Shown: positions 1 to 7,118 of the stretch, in pieces
How positions within the stretch are numbered: position 1 is the stretch's first letter
How the letters are laid out: each line of letters starts with the position of its first letter
Origin: 66-474 sp964489055
GTDB lineage: Bacteria > Pseudomonadota > Gammaproteobacteria > Xanthomonadales > Rhodanobacteraceae
NCBI GenBank assembly: GCA_964489055.1
Contig: CAZAXF010000083.1
Span: 1-10,572 of the forward strand
Reading direction: 5' to 3'
DNA: 10,572 bases
Translations under genes and position numbers: made by a program
The notes under the pieces: model-generated
Told to the model about the DNA's origin: nothing
What the model saw: only the letters and a program-made list of their open reading frames with translations
Database searches by the model: none

Positions 1-49
1 GAGTCCCGAGTCCCGAGTCCCGAGTCCCGAGTCCCGAGTCCCGAGTCCC
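1..49. repeat. Heptamer tandem array, 7 copies, cut by window edge
   Basis: Seven perfect copies of GAGTCCC on the plus strand, so GGGACTC on the mRNA strand of the genes here. The array ends 8 bases from the stop codon of the mdtC-like gene and lies in its 3' untranslated region. It starts at base 1, so the true copy number is unknown. On the mRNA strand the GGG runs are separated by 4 bases (ACTC), which fits the canonical G-quadruplex pattern (four or more G3 runs, loops of 1-7). Confidence 0.95.
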
Positions 50-57
50 GAACCTCG

Positions 58-3000
58 CTAGCCCTGCTCCGCCAGTTTCCGTCTTGCGTGCGCGGCCTTG
101 CGTTCGCGCCGGCGCCGTGCCCAGGTGCCGAACACCAGGTAGATCGCCGGCGTCGAGAGCAGGGTGAGGCTTTGCGAGAAGATCAGTCCGCCCAGCATCG
201 CCACGCCGAGCGGGCGGCGCAGTTCGGCGCCGGTGCCGAAGCCGATCACCAGCGGGATCGATGCCAGGATCGCGACCATGGTGGTCATCATGATCGGTCG
301 GAAGCGCACCAGGCACGCCTCGCGCACCGCGTCGAGGGGTGTCCTGCCTTCGCGTTCGGCCACCACCGCGAAGTCGATCATCATGATCGCGTTCTTCTTC
401 ACCAGCCCGATCAACAGCACCAGTGCCATGATCGCGACCACCGACATCGGCAGGCCGGTCACCAGCAGCGCCAGCAGCGCGCCGACGCCCGCCGCGGGCA
501 GGGTCGAGAGGATGGTGACCGGGTGCACCAGGTTCTCGTACAGCATCCCGAGCACCAGGTACACCGCGACGATCGCGCCCAGCAGCAGCAACGGCATTTC
601 CTGCATCTGCTGCTGGAAGCGCCGGAAGAAGTCGCCGAAGCCCAGCCGGATGTCGCCGGGCATGCGCATCTGGGAAATGGTCCTGCGGATCTGCTGCATG
701 GCCTGTCCCATGCCGACGCCGGGCGCCAGGTTGAACGACAGGGACATGCTGGTCATCTGGTTGATGTGCTGGATCTGGTTGGGCGAAATCGTCGATTCCT
801 GGTGGGCGATGGCGCTGATGGGAATCATTTCGCCGCGGTTCGAGCGCACGTGGATGCGGTTCAGCGCGGCCGGCGAGGCCGCCTGCGCGGGCAGGGCCCC
901 CAGCACCACCTGGTACTGGTTGGTGTCGGAGTAGATGGTGGAGATCTGCCGCTGGCTGAATGCGTTGTACAGCGCGTCGTCCACCGCGGCCATCGAAACG
1001 CCGAGGCGGGCCGCCTTTTCGCGGTCGACCACCATCTTCTGCATCAGCGAACCCTCGTCAAGGTCGGTACCGACATCGCGGAAAATCGGGTTCTTCTTCA
1101 GCTCCGCCTGCAGTTTCGGCAGCCATTCCTCCAGTACGACGGCGTCGTTGGCCTGCAGGTTGACGCTGTACTGGGCGCCCTGGCTGGTACCCCCGCCGCC
1201 ACTTGGCAGGTCCTGGTGGGGCCGCAGGCGTACATTCAGGTCGGGGTAGCGCGAAACCTTGCTCGACAGCCGCGCCAGCACTTCCTGGGTCGAGAGCTTG
1301 CGGCCGTGGTGCAGCGGTTTCAGCTGGATGCTGAACCAGCCGCTGGCGCCGCGCCGGCCGGTGCCGATCGAGGCGCCCACGTCCTGGACGGCGGGGTCCG
1401 CGCGGAGCAATTGCATCAGTGTCGCCGTGCGCGCCTTGAGGTCGGCGAACGACATCGTGGCGCCGCCGCTGGCGCGACCCCAGATCAGGCCGGTGTCCTG
1501 CGGCGGAAACAGCGTTCCATGGACCCGCGTGAACAGGAAGATCGTCAGCGCCAGCAGCAGCAACGGGGACAGCGCGACCAGTTTCGGATGCCGGTGCAAT
1601 GTCCAGTCCAGCGTGCGCGTATACACCGCAAGCATGCCGGCGTGGAACCGGTCCAGCACGCGCCCGATCTTCGACGGCCCGTTGGTGCGGATCGCGCGGT
1701 GGTGCAGGAAGCGCCCGCACAACGCTGGCGTCAGGGTCAGCGAAACCAGCATCGACACGAAGATCGCGGCAATCAGCGTGACGGTGAATTCGCGGAAGAA
1801 CACCCCGACCATGCCGGGCGCGAACAGGATCGGCGTGAACACCGCGATCAGCGACGCGGTGATTGCCACGATGGTGAAACCGATTTCCCGTGCCCCGTCC
1901 AGTGCCGCCTGCAGGCGCGACTTGCCCTGGTCGAGGTGGCGGATGATGTTCTCGATCACCACGATCGCGTCGTCGACCACGAACGTCAGCGCGATCACCA
2001 GCGCCAGCAGCGACAGGTTGTCCAGGGTGTAGTCCATCGCCCACATCACGATGAACGCGCCGCACAGCGACAGCGGTACCGCGGTGCTCGCGATCAGCGT
2101 GGGTGCCAGCCGGCGCAGGAACAACGCCATGGTCAACACCACCATCGTGAGGCTGATCAGCAGCGTGATCTGCACGTCGTCGATCGAGTTGCGGATGGTG
2201 GGCGTGCCGTCGAAATACGGCGTCAGCGTGGTGCCGGGGGGCAGCAGGCGGCGCAGGCCGGGCAGCTCGGCCTTGACGCTGTCCACGGTCTTGATGACGT
2301 TGGCGTCGGGGCGCTTGTAGATCTGCAACTGGATCGATGGCTTGCCATTGAAATAGGCGGCCTGGAACTGGTCCTGCGCGCCCGAATACACCTTGGCCAC
2401 GTCGCGCAGGTAGACGGGCGCGCCGTTGTGGGTGGCGACCACCAGGTCGGCAAACTGCTTCGCGTCGTGGAGCTGGTCGGTGGCCACGATCTCGGTGCGG
2501 ATCCGGCCGTTGCCCAGGAAGCCCAGCGGCGAGGTCACGTTGGCCGCGGTGATGGCGTTGCGGATCTGGTTGGTGGAAAGCCCCAGCGCGTCGAGCTTGT
2601 GCAAATCCAGATCGACGCGCACCGAGGGCTGCGCGCTGCCCGACACGTCCACCGAGGACACGCCCGGCAACTGGCTCATGCGCGGCTGCAGCAGCGTGTT
2701 GGCCGCCTCGAACAACTCGGACATCGGCTGGGTGTCGGAGGTCAGCGCCAGCGAGATCACCGGGTCGTCGTTGGGATTGGCCTTGTGCCACTGCGGCATC
2801 CGCAGCCCGCTGGGCAGGTCGGGCACCGCGGCGTTGATCGCGGCGTCGACCTGCTGCGCCGCCGAATCGATGTCGACGCTGGAATCGAAGAACAGGATCA
2901 CGAACGCGCTGCCGTTGGAGCTGCGCGAGTTCATCATGTTGACACCCGGGATCTGCCCCAGGTGGCGTTCCAGCGGCGCGGCCACGGTGGCCGACATGGT

Positions 3001-3171
3001 GGTGGCGTTGGCCCCCGGTTCCTGCGCCGACACCCAGATTGCCGGAAACGACACCTGCGGCAGCGCACTGATGCCCAGCAGCGTGTAGCACAGCACGCCG
3101 ATCGCCAGCACGCCCATCGCGATCAGCGAGGTGCCGATGGGGCGCTTGACGAAGGGAGCGGAGATGTTCAT
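58..3171 (-). CDS. mdtC: MdtC-like RND multidrug efflux pump subunit
   Basis: Inner-membrane proton/drug antiporter of the RND (HAE1) family, 1037 residues, the usual length. It matches MdtC/MuxC rather than MdtB in its N-terminal part (LPQVSFPAIWVSAQEPGA; E. coli MdtC has LPQVDFPVIMVSASLPGA). Twelve hydrophobic segments are visible: one near residues 13-32, five between about 335 and 486, one at 530-549, and five between 858 and 1015, with two large periplasmic porter/docking regions between them. The proton-relay residues of AcrB are present: the Asp pair D400-D401 in FVVDDAIVVIENI, K926 in VKKNA, R956 and T963 in VRFRPIMMTT. The C-terminus is basic (RRRRERK). The ATG is the expected start and has a good Shine-Dalgarno match, GGGGAGGG 7 bases upstream, which lies inside a palindromic repeat. 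It is the third gene of an mdtABC-type set, but 393 bases separate it from mdtB, so co-transcription is plausible, not shown. No TolC-type gene follows within the window. Confidence 0.95.
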   Translation of the reverse strand: MNISAPFVKRPIGTSLIAMGVLAIGVLCYTLLGISALPQVSFPAIWVSAQEPGANATTMSATVAAPLERHLGQIPGVNMMNSRSSNGSAFVILFFDSSVDIDSAAQQVDAAINAAVPDLPSGLRMPQWHKANPNDDPVISLALTSDTQPMSELFEAANTLLQPRMSQLPGVSSVDVSGSAQPSVRVDLDLHKLDALGLSTNQIRNAITAANVTSPLGFLGNGRIRTEIVATDQLHDAKQFADLVVATHNGAPVYLRDVAKVYSGAQDQFQAAYFNGKPSIQLQIYKRPDANVIKTVDSVKAELPGLRRLLPPGTTLTPYFDGTPTIRNSIDDVQITLLISLTMVVLTMALFLRRLAPTLIASTAVPLSLCGAFIVMWAMDYTLDNLSLLALVIALTFVVDDAIVVIENIIRHLDQGKSRLQAALDGAREIGFTIVAITASLIAVFTPILFAPGMVGVFFREFTVTLIAAIFVSMLVSLTLTPALCGRFLHHRAIRTNGPSKIGRVLDRFHAGMLAVYTRTLDWTLHRHPKLVALSPLLLLALTIFLFTRVHGTLFPPQDTGLIWGRASGGATMSFADLKARTATLMQLLRADPAVQDVGASIGTGRRGASGWFSIQLKPLHHGRKLSTQEVLARLSSKVSRYPDLNVRLRPHQDLPSGGGGTSQGAQYSVNLQANDAVVLEEWLPKLQAELKKNPIFRDVGTDLDEGSLMQKMVVDREKAARLGVSMAAVDDALYNAFSQRQISTIYSDTNQYQVVLGALPAQAASPAALNRIHVRSNRGEMIPISAIAHQESTISPNQIQHINQMTSMSLSFNLAPGVGMGQAMQQIRRTISQMRMPGDIRLGFGDFFRRFQQQMQEMPLLLLGAIVAVYLVLGMLYENLVHPVTILSTLPAAGVGALLALLVTGLPMSVVAIMALVLLIGLVKKNAIMMIDFAVVAEREGRTPLDAVREACLVRFRPIMMTTMVAILASIPLVIGFGTGAELRRPLGVAMLGGLIFSQSLTLLSTPAIYLVFGTWARRRRERKAAHARRKLAEQG

Positions 3172-3178
3172 GGAAAAG

Positions 3179-3186
3179 CCCTCCCC
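3179..3186 (-). promoter_or_regulatory. Ribosome binding site of mdtC, inside a hairpin arm
   Basis: Read on the minus strand, GGGGAGGG is followed by the 7-base spacer CTTTTCC and the ATG of the mdtC-like gene. It is the best Shine-Dalgarno match among the four genes. It is also the start-proximal arm of a 10-bp inverted repeat with a single-base centre (3179-3199). In mRNA it could therefore be paired with CCCTCCCC just upstream. The match and the pairing are visible in the sequence; any effect on translation is inferred. Confidence 0.7.
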
Positions 3187-3219
3187 TTCAAGGGGAGGGT
3201 TTGGGTGGGGATGGGTTCA
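3179..3219 (+). repeat. Palindrome plus G-rich tail element, copy A
   Basis: A perfect 10-bp inverted repeat (CCCTCCCCTT / AAGGGGAGGG, one C between) is followed on the plus strand by a tail reading TTTGGGTGGGGATGGGTT. Together they give five G-runs of three or more within about 26 bases, a canonical G-quadruplex motif on the plus strand (the template strand for mdtC). From memory, this type of element is a common dispersed intergenic repeat in proteobacteria, often mistranslated as peptides like PTPTLPLKG. This copy lies 8 bases before the mdtC start codon. Confidence 0.85.
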
Positions 3220-3244
3220 TGCAGCGCGCGCTGCAACCATGTGC

Positions 3245-3284
3245 AACCCCGTTCCCATCCCGGCCTTCCCCTTGAAGGGGACGG
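3245..3284 (-). repeat. Palindrome plus G-rich tail element, copy B
   Basis: Same element as at 3179-3219 but inverted: the tail (AACCCCGTTCCCATCC on the plus strand) comes first, then the palindrome at 3264-3284. The palindrome arms, CCTTCCCCTT and AAGGGGACGG, differ from perfect pairing at one position. It is more diverged than copies A and C. Confidence 0.75.
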
Positions 3285-3410
3285 AGACGAGCAGCGTTGC
3301 TTGCAGTCACGCGCACCGCACGCAGAGGCTTTGCTGGAAACGCGACTGACCATCGCTATTTCTCTACCTCGAATGCGCGTTCTGCGCACACTCCCGTTGC
3401 GTCCGGGTCC

Positions 3411-3449
3411 AACCCATCCCCACCCCGACCCTCCCCTTGAAGGGGAGGG
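3411..3449 (-). repeat. Palindrome plus G-rich tail element, copy C
   Basis: Inverted relative to copy A: the tail AACCCATCCCCACCCCGA is followed by a perfect 10-bp palindrome at 3429-3449 (arms CCCTCCCCTT / AAGGGGAGGG, centre G). On the mRNA strand it carries at least four G-runs of three or more and could form a quadruplex. Its palindrome is also the start of the first 36-bp tandem unit, so the tandem array seems to have grown from the palindromic end of this copy. Confidence 0.8.
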
Positions 3450-3534
3450 CGCAGGGGGCGCAGACCCTCCGCTTGAAGGGGAGTGCGCAGGGGGCGCAGA
3501 CCCTTCCCTTGAACGGGAGTGCACCAGGGGCGCA
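3427..3534. repeat. 36-bp tandem repeat, three units
   Basis: Three adjacent units of exactly 36 bases: 3427-3462, 3463-3498 and 3499-3534. Each begins GACCCT, contains the palindrome core CTTGAA and ends in GGGGCGCA. The palindrome is perfect in unit 1, has 2 mispaired positions in unit 2 and 3 in unit 3, so the hairpin decays toward the mdtB stop codon. No unique spacers separate units, which rules out a CRISPR array. Confidence 0.92.
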
Positions 3535-3564
3535 GCAGTGGATGTTTCGCGCGTACGAAGTGCC

Positions 3565-6500
3565 TCACTTCCCGACCTCCGGCGCCAGTTCGTGCCGGGC
3601 CCGACCCACCCGTGCCGCCAGCCACTCGCTGAAGCGCTCCATGTAAAGGTAGATCACCGGCGTGGTGTACAGCGTCACCAGTTGCGAAAGCAGCAGGCCG
3701 CCGACGATCGCCACGCCCAGCGGGCGCCTCAGTTCCGAGCCGATGCCGGTGCCCAGCGCCAGCGGCAGCGCGCCGAACAGCGCGGAAAAGGTGGTCATCA
3801 TGATCGGGCGGAAACGCAGCAGGCAGGCGCGATGGATCGCGTCGTAGGTGCTCATGCCGCGGCGCTGCGCGGTGATCGCGAAGTCGATCATCAGGATCGC
3901 GTTCTTCTTGACGATGCCGATCAAGAGAACGATGCCGACAATGCCGTCCACCGACAGCGGCATGCCGAAGATCATCAGCGCCAGCAACGCGCCCACCCCC
4001 GCCGGCGGCAGCGTCGAGAGGATCGTCAGCGGGTGGATGTAGCTTTCATACAGCACGCCCAGCACGATGTAGATCACCACGATCGCCGCCAGCAGCAGCA
4101 ACACCTCGTTGCTGAGCGAGGACGAGAATTCGGCCGCCTTGCCGATGAACCCGGCGCGCACCTGCGGTGGAAAATCCATCGTCGCCTCGGTGCGGTTGAT
4201 CGCGTTGACGGCCTGCGAAAGCGAGTAGCCCGGCGCGACGTTGAACGAGATGATCACCGCGGGCAACTGGTTCTGGTGCGCGATCACCATTGGCGCATCG
4301 GTCACGCTGGCGGTGGCAAGTGACGACAGCGGCACGGTGCCGCCGCCACCCAGGGGAATTCCCGTGTTGGCCTGCCCGATGCCGGTCGCGGTGGAGGAAT
4401 TGGCCGAGCGCAACATCCCGAGGCTGGTGGCATTGCTGCCCGTCAATGCGCCACCGGGGCCGTTGGAGCGGACCCGGAGCAGGTTCATCAGGTCGGCGCG
4501 GTTGCGGAACGGGGGCGCGACTTCCAGCACCACGCGGTACTGGTTCTGCTGGGTGAAGATGGTGGAGATCTGGCGCTGGCCGTAGGCGTCGTACAGCGTG
4601 TCGTCGATGGTCTGGACCGGAACGCCCAGGCGGCTGGCCGCGACCCGGTTGATGTCGAGCTTCAGCGCGCGCCCGTTCATCGCCAGGTTGTCGGAAACGT
4701 CGGTGACCTCGGGCAGTTGCCGGATCGCCTGCACCATCCGGCGCGCGTGCGGCGCCAGGTCCTTCGCGTTGATTTCCGAAAGCGCGTACTGGTATTCGGT
4801 GGGCGCGACGGTGGTGTCGAGGGTGATGTCCTGCACTGGTTTCAGGAACAGTTCCACGCCCGGGATCGAGGCCACGGCCCGGTGCAGACTGGCCACCACC
4901 TGCGCGAGGTTGCCGCGCTCGCCGCGCGGCTTCAGCACGATGCTGACCTGGCCCTGGTTCAACGTGGGATTGACCGTGCCGGCACCGATGAACGCGGCCA
5001 CGCCAGCGACCGCCGGGTCGCGGCGCAGTGCCGCGGTGACCGCCTCGGTGTGCTTTTCCATTGCCGGAAACGCCACGTCGTTGTCGGCCTGCACCACGCC
5101 GGTGATCAGCCCGGTGTCCTGCTCGGGCAGGAGATCCTTGGGAATCGCGATGTACAGCATCACGGTCACCGCCACCGAGGCCAGCGCGATCAGGATCGTG
5201 GTGCGGCGGTGCGCCAGCACCCAGTCCAGGCTCGACTCGTACCAGCCCAGCATCCTGGCGTAGAAGCCGCGGCGCTGCGCCAGGGCCTGTTCGTCGCCCT
5301 GCGGCAGCGAGTGCGGCTTCAGCAGGTAGGCGCACATCATCGGCGTCAGGGTCAGCGACACCATCATCGAGATCGCCACCGCAATCGTCAGCACCCACGC
5401 GAATTCGTGGAACAGCCGTCCGGTGACGCCGGGCATCAGCAGCAGCGGCAGGAACACGGCGATCAGCGACACCGTCAGCGACAGCACGGTGAAGGCGATT
5501 TCGCGCGCGCCGATTTCGGCGGCATCGCGGCCACTCTTGCCCTTCTCGATGTAGCGCACGATGTTCTCGATCATCACGATCGCATCGTCCACCACGAAAC
5601 CGGTGGCAACCGTCAGCGCCATCAGCGACAGGTTGTCCAGCGAGAACCCCGCGAACGCCATCACCGCGAAGGTGCCCACCAGCGACAACGGCACCGCGAC
5701 CGCCGGGATCAGCGTGGCCCAGAGTCTTCGCAGGAACAGGAAGATCACCGCCACCACCAGCGCCACCGCCAGCAGCAGCGTCATCTGGACGTCGTGCACC
5801 GAGGCGCGGATGGTCACCGTGCGGTCGGAAAACACCGCCAGGTGCACGCCCGCCGGCAGCACCGAGCGCAGTGCCGGCAACGTCTGCTTGATCTGGTCGA
5901 CCGTCTTGATGATGTTGGCGCCGGGCTGGCGACGGATGTCCAGCAACACCGCGGGCTTGCCGTTGGCCCACGCGGCCAGTTGGTCGTTTTCGACGCCCTC
6001 GACCACGTTGGCGACATCCGAGAGCTTCACCGGCGCGCCGTTGCGGTACGCGATGACGGTGTTGGCGTACTCGGCCGCGCTGCGCAACTGGTCGTTGGTG
6101 CCGATCTCGTAGGTCTGCACCGCGCCGTTCAGCGATCCGGTGGCGGCGTTCACGTTGGCCTGGGTCAGCGCCGAGCGCACGTCCTCCATGGTCAGCCCGA
6201 GGTTGCCGAGCTTGCCCGGATCGACCTGTACCCTGACCGCCGGGCGCACGTTGCCCGCGATCGACACCAGGCCCACGCCCGGAACCTGCGCCAGCCGTTG
6301 CGAGAGGATCGAATCGGCGAAATTGTTGACGTCACGCAGCGGCAGGCTGTCCGAAGTCAGCGCCAGGGTGAGGATGGGCGCATCCGCCGGGTTCACGCGC
6401 TTGTACACCGGCGGGTAGGGCAGGCTGCCGGGCAGGCGCGCGGTGCGCAGCGCCGACTGCACGTCCTGGGCCGCGACGTCCAGGTTGGTGTCCATCGCGA

Positions 6501-6783
6501 ACTGCAAGGTGATGGTCGAGAGCCCCGAGGCGCTGTTCGAACTCATCATCGTGAGCCCGGAAATCTGCCCGAGCTGCTGTTCCAGCGGCGTGGTCACCAG
6601 GGTTGCGACCGTGGTCGCGCTGGCGCCGGGATACTGCGTGGTCACCACCAGGCTCGGTGCCTCGATTTCCGGCAACGCCGACACCGGCAGCGCCCGGTAC
6701 CCGATGATGCCCGCCAGCATCACCGCGGCCATCAGCAATGACGTCGCGATCGGGCGGCGGATGAAGATGCTGGAGAAGCTCAT
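3565..6783 (-). CDS. mdtB: MdtB-like RND multidrug efflux pump subunit
   Basis: Inner-membrane RND (HAE1) pump subunit of 1072 residues. It resembles E. coli MdtB closely near the N-terminus (AGIIGYRALPVSALPE, then YPGAS) and around TM4 (ATGFVVDDAIVMIEN). Twelve hydrophobic segments fall at about 12-32, 333-351, 356-378, 384-408, 430-450, 462-487, 528-547, 892-912, 918-940, 944-971, 991-1012 and 1022-1046. The AcrB-type proton relay is intact: D399-D400, K960, R990 and T997. It is about 30 residues longer than E. coli MdtB; the excess is mostly a Gly/Ser/Asn/Thr-rich insertion near residues 774-816, in the second periplasmic region just before TVPLSSLA. By analogy with MdtABC it should form a heterotrimer with the MdtC-like subunit. 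The ATG begins the family-typical MSFSSIFIRRPIATS, so the start is firm. It nevertheless lacks a Shine-Dalgarno sequence: that position is taken by two heptamer repeats. Confidence 0.95.
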   Translation of the reverse strand: MSFSSIFIRRPIATSLLMAAVMLAGIIGYRALPVSALPEIEAPSLVVTTQYPGASATTVATLVTTPLEQQLGQISGLTMMSSNSASGLSTITLQFAMDTNLDVAAQDVQSALRTARLPGSLPYPPVYKRVNPADAPILTLALTSDSLPLRDVNNFADSILSQRLAQVPGVGLVSIAGNVRPAVRVQVDPGKLGNLGLTMEDVRSALTQANVNAATGSLNGAVQTYEIGTNDQLRSAAEYANTVIAYRNGAPVKLSDVANVVEGVENDQLAAWANGKPAVLLDIRRQPGANIIKTVDQIKQTLPALRSVLPAGVHLAVFSDRTVTIRASVHDVQMTLLLAVALVVAVIFLFLRRLWATLIPAVAVPLSLVGTFAVMAFAGFSLDNLSLMALTVATGFVVDDAIVMIENIVRYIEKGKSGRDAAEIGAREIAFTVLSLTVSLIAVFLPLLLMPGVTGRLFHEFAWVLTIAVAISMMVSLTLTPMMCAYLLKPHSLPQGDEQALAQRRGFYARMLGWYESSLDWVLAHRRTTILIALASVAVTVMLYIAIPKDLLPEQDTGLITGVVQADNDVAFPAMEKHTEAVTAALRRDPAVAGVAAFIGAGTVNPTLNQGQVSIVLKPRGERGNLAQVVASLHRAVASIPGVELFLKPVQDITLDTTVAPTEYQYALSEINAKDLAPHARRMVQAIRQLPEVTDVSDNLAMNGRALKLDINRVAASRLGVPVQTIDDTLYDAYGQRQISTIFTQQNQYRVVLEVAPPFRNRADLMNLLRVRSNGPGGALTGSNATSLGMLRSANSSTATGIGQANTGIPLGGGGTVPLSSLATASVTDAPMVIAHQNQLPAVIISFNVAPGYSLSQAVNAINRTEATMDFPPQVRAGFIGKAAEFSSSLSNEVLLLLAAIVVIYIVLGVLYESYIHPLTILSTLPPAGVGALLALMIFGMPLSVDGIVGIVLLIGIVKKNAILMIDFAITAQRRGMSTYDAIHRACLLRFRPIMMTTFSALFGALPLALGTGIGSELRRPLGVAIVGGLLLSQLVTLYTTPVIYLYMERFSEWLAARVGRARHELAPEVGK

Positions 6784-6789
6784 GGGGGC

Positions 6790-6803
6790 GGGACTCGGGA
6801 CTC
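6790..6803. repeat. Two heptamers just upstream of the mdtB start codon
   Basis: Two perfect GGGACTC units on the plus strand (GAGTCCC on the mRNA strand), 6 bases from the mdtB ATG. They occupy the place of the ribosome binding site, and no GGAGG-like sequence is present. With flanking bases they form a 16-base match complementary to the opposite-orientation array at 7091-7118. Confidence 0.85.
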
Positions 6804-6832
6804 GAACTGCGGAGGCAGGATGCCGGAGTGAA

Positions 6833-6876
6833 CATCGGCGCAGCCGATGGCCCGAAGGGCGAGCCGCAGGAGCGGC
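6833..6876. repeat. REP-like run of three consecutive stem-loops
   Basis: Three near-contiguous perfect inverted repeats: CATCGGC/GCCGATG with loop GCA (6833-6849), GCCC/GGGC with loop GAA (6850-6860), and GCCGC/GCGGC with loop AGGA (6863-6876). The tight clustering resembles a composite repetitive extragenic palindrome. From memory, GAAGGGCGAGCCGCAGGAGCGGC-type stretches recur between xanthomonad genes. I cannot count genome copies here. Confidence 0.7.
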
Positions 6877-6882
6877 GAGTTT

Positions 6883-6895
6883 CTCGGGACTCGGG
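6883..6895. repeat. Isolated partial heptamer array
   Basis: CTCGGGACTCGGG on the plus strand, just under two heptamer periods, same orientation as the pair at 6790-6803 and 79 bases from it. The REP-like stem-loops lie between, as if they had inserted into a once longer heptamer array. Confidence 0.7.
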
Positions 6896-6975
6896 TAGCG
6901 GTTTCCGGCAGATTCCGGGTGCGTTCCGAGCGGACTGTGCGGAATGTGTACGGAACCTTGGCCCCCTCACCCCGG

Positions 6976-7014
6976 CCCTCTCCCCCAGGCGGTGAAGCCG
7001 CCAGGGAGAGAGGG
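6976..7014. repeat. Dispersed intergenic hairpin element
   Basis: Two-part hairpin: outer arms CTCTCCC (6978-6984) and GGGAGAG (7004-7010), an unequal internal loop, then inner arms GGCGG (6988-6992) and CCGCC (6998-7002) around TGAAG. The flanking stretch from 6962 reads as the familiar SPRPSPPGGE peptide, a hallmark of a widespread proteobacterial intergenic repeat. There is no T-run after it on either strand, so I do not call it a Rho-independent terminator. Confidence 0.75.
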
Positions 7015-7090
7015 GGTTTCCATGCGCGACCGGTTGCTTCGCGGCTCGCGCCGGCATCAGATCCCGAGTCTCGCGTTACTGATGTTCCCC

Positions 7091-7118
7091 GAGTCCCGAG
7101 TCCCGAGTCCCGAGTCCC
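7091..7118. repeat. Heptamer tandem array, 4 copies, after mdtA stop
   Basis: Four perfect GAGTCCC units on the plus strand (GGGACTC on mRNA), 11 bases beyond the mdtA stop codon. A preceding CCCC gives five G-runs of three or more with 4-base loops on the mRNA strand, a quadruplex motif. A degenerate copy, CCCGAGTCTCG, lies nearby at 7063-7073. Confidence 0.92.

Larger units (their letters stand above)
3172..3564. other. mdtB-mdtC intergenic region filled with repeats
   Basis: This 393-base gap contains no credible gene. It holds three copies of a palindrome plus G-rich tail element (3179-3219, 3245-3284, 3411-3449), three 36-bp tandem units (3427-3534), and a small inverted repeat TGCGC/GCGCA at 3374-3388. 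Apparent reading frames here encode low-complexity P/S/G/W peptides that only reflect the repeats. In most mdtABC operons known to me the pump genes nearly abut, so the gap looks expanded by repeat acquisition. I see no convincing sigma-70 promoter. Confidence 0.85.

Noticed and set aside
1..49. Phase-variable coding repeat
   Set aside because: A 7-bp unit would shift frame if inside a gene, but all arrays lie outside the coding sequences.
3427..3534. CRISPR array
   Set aside because: The 36-base unit length is suggestive, but units are directly adjacent with no unique spacers, and no cas gene is present.
3168..3625. Small frames in the mdtB-mdtC gap encoding Pro/Ser/Gly/Trp repeats
   Set aside because: They are translations of the palindromic and 36-bp repeats and change with repeat copy, with no supporting start signal.
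88..4323. A 1411-residue open frame on the plus strand, antisense to mdtC and mdtB
   Set aside because: Its sequence is dominated by Arg, His, Gln, Asp and Gly with no recognisable fold, as expected from antisense reading of G+C-rich genes. The minus-strand frames are unmistakable RND proteins. The same applies to long antisense frames over mdtA and POT.
6976..7014. Rho-independent terminator between mdtA and mdtB
   Set aside because: The hairpin is interrupted and lacks a T-run on the minus strand; it matches a dispersed intergenic repeat type instead.
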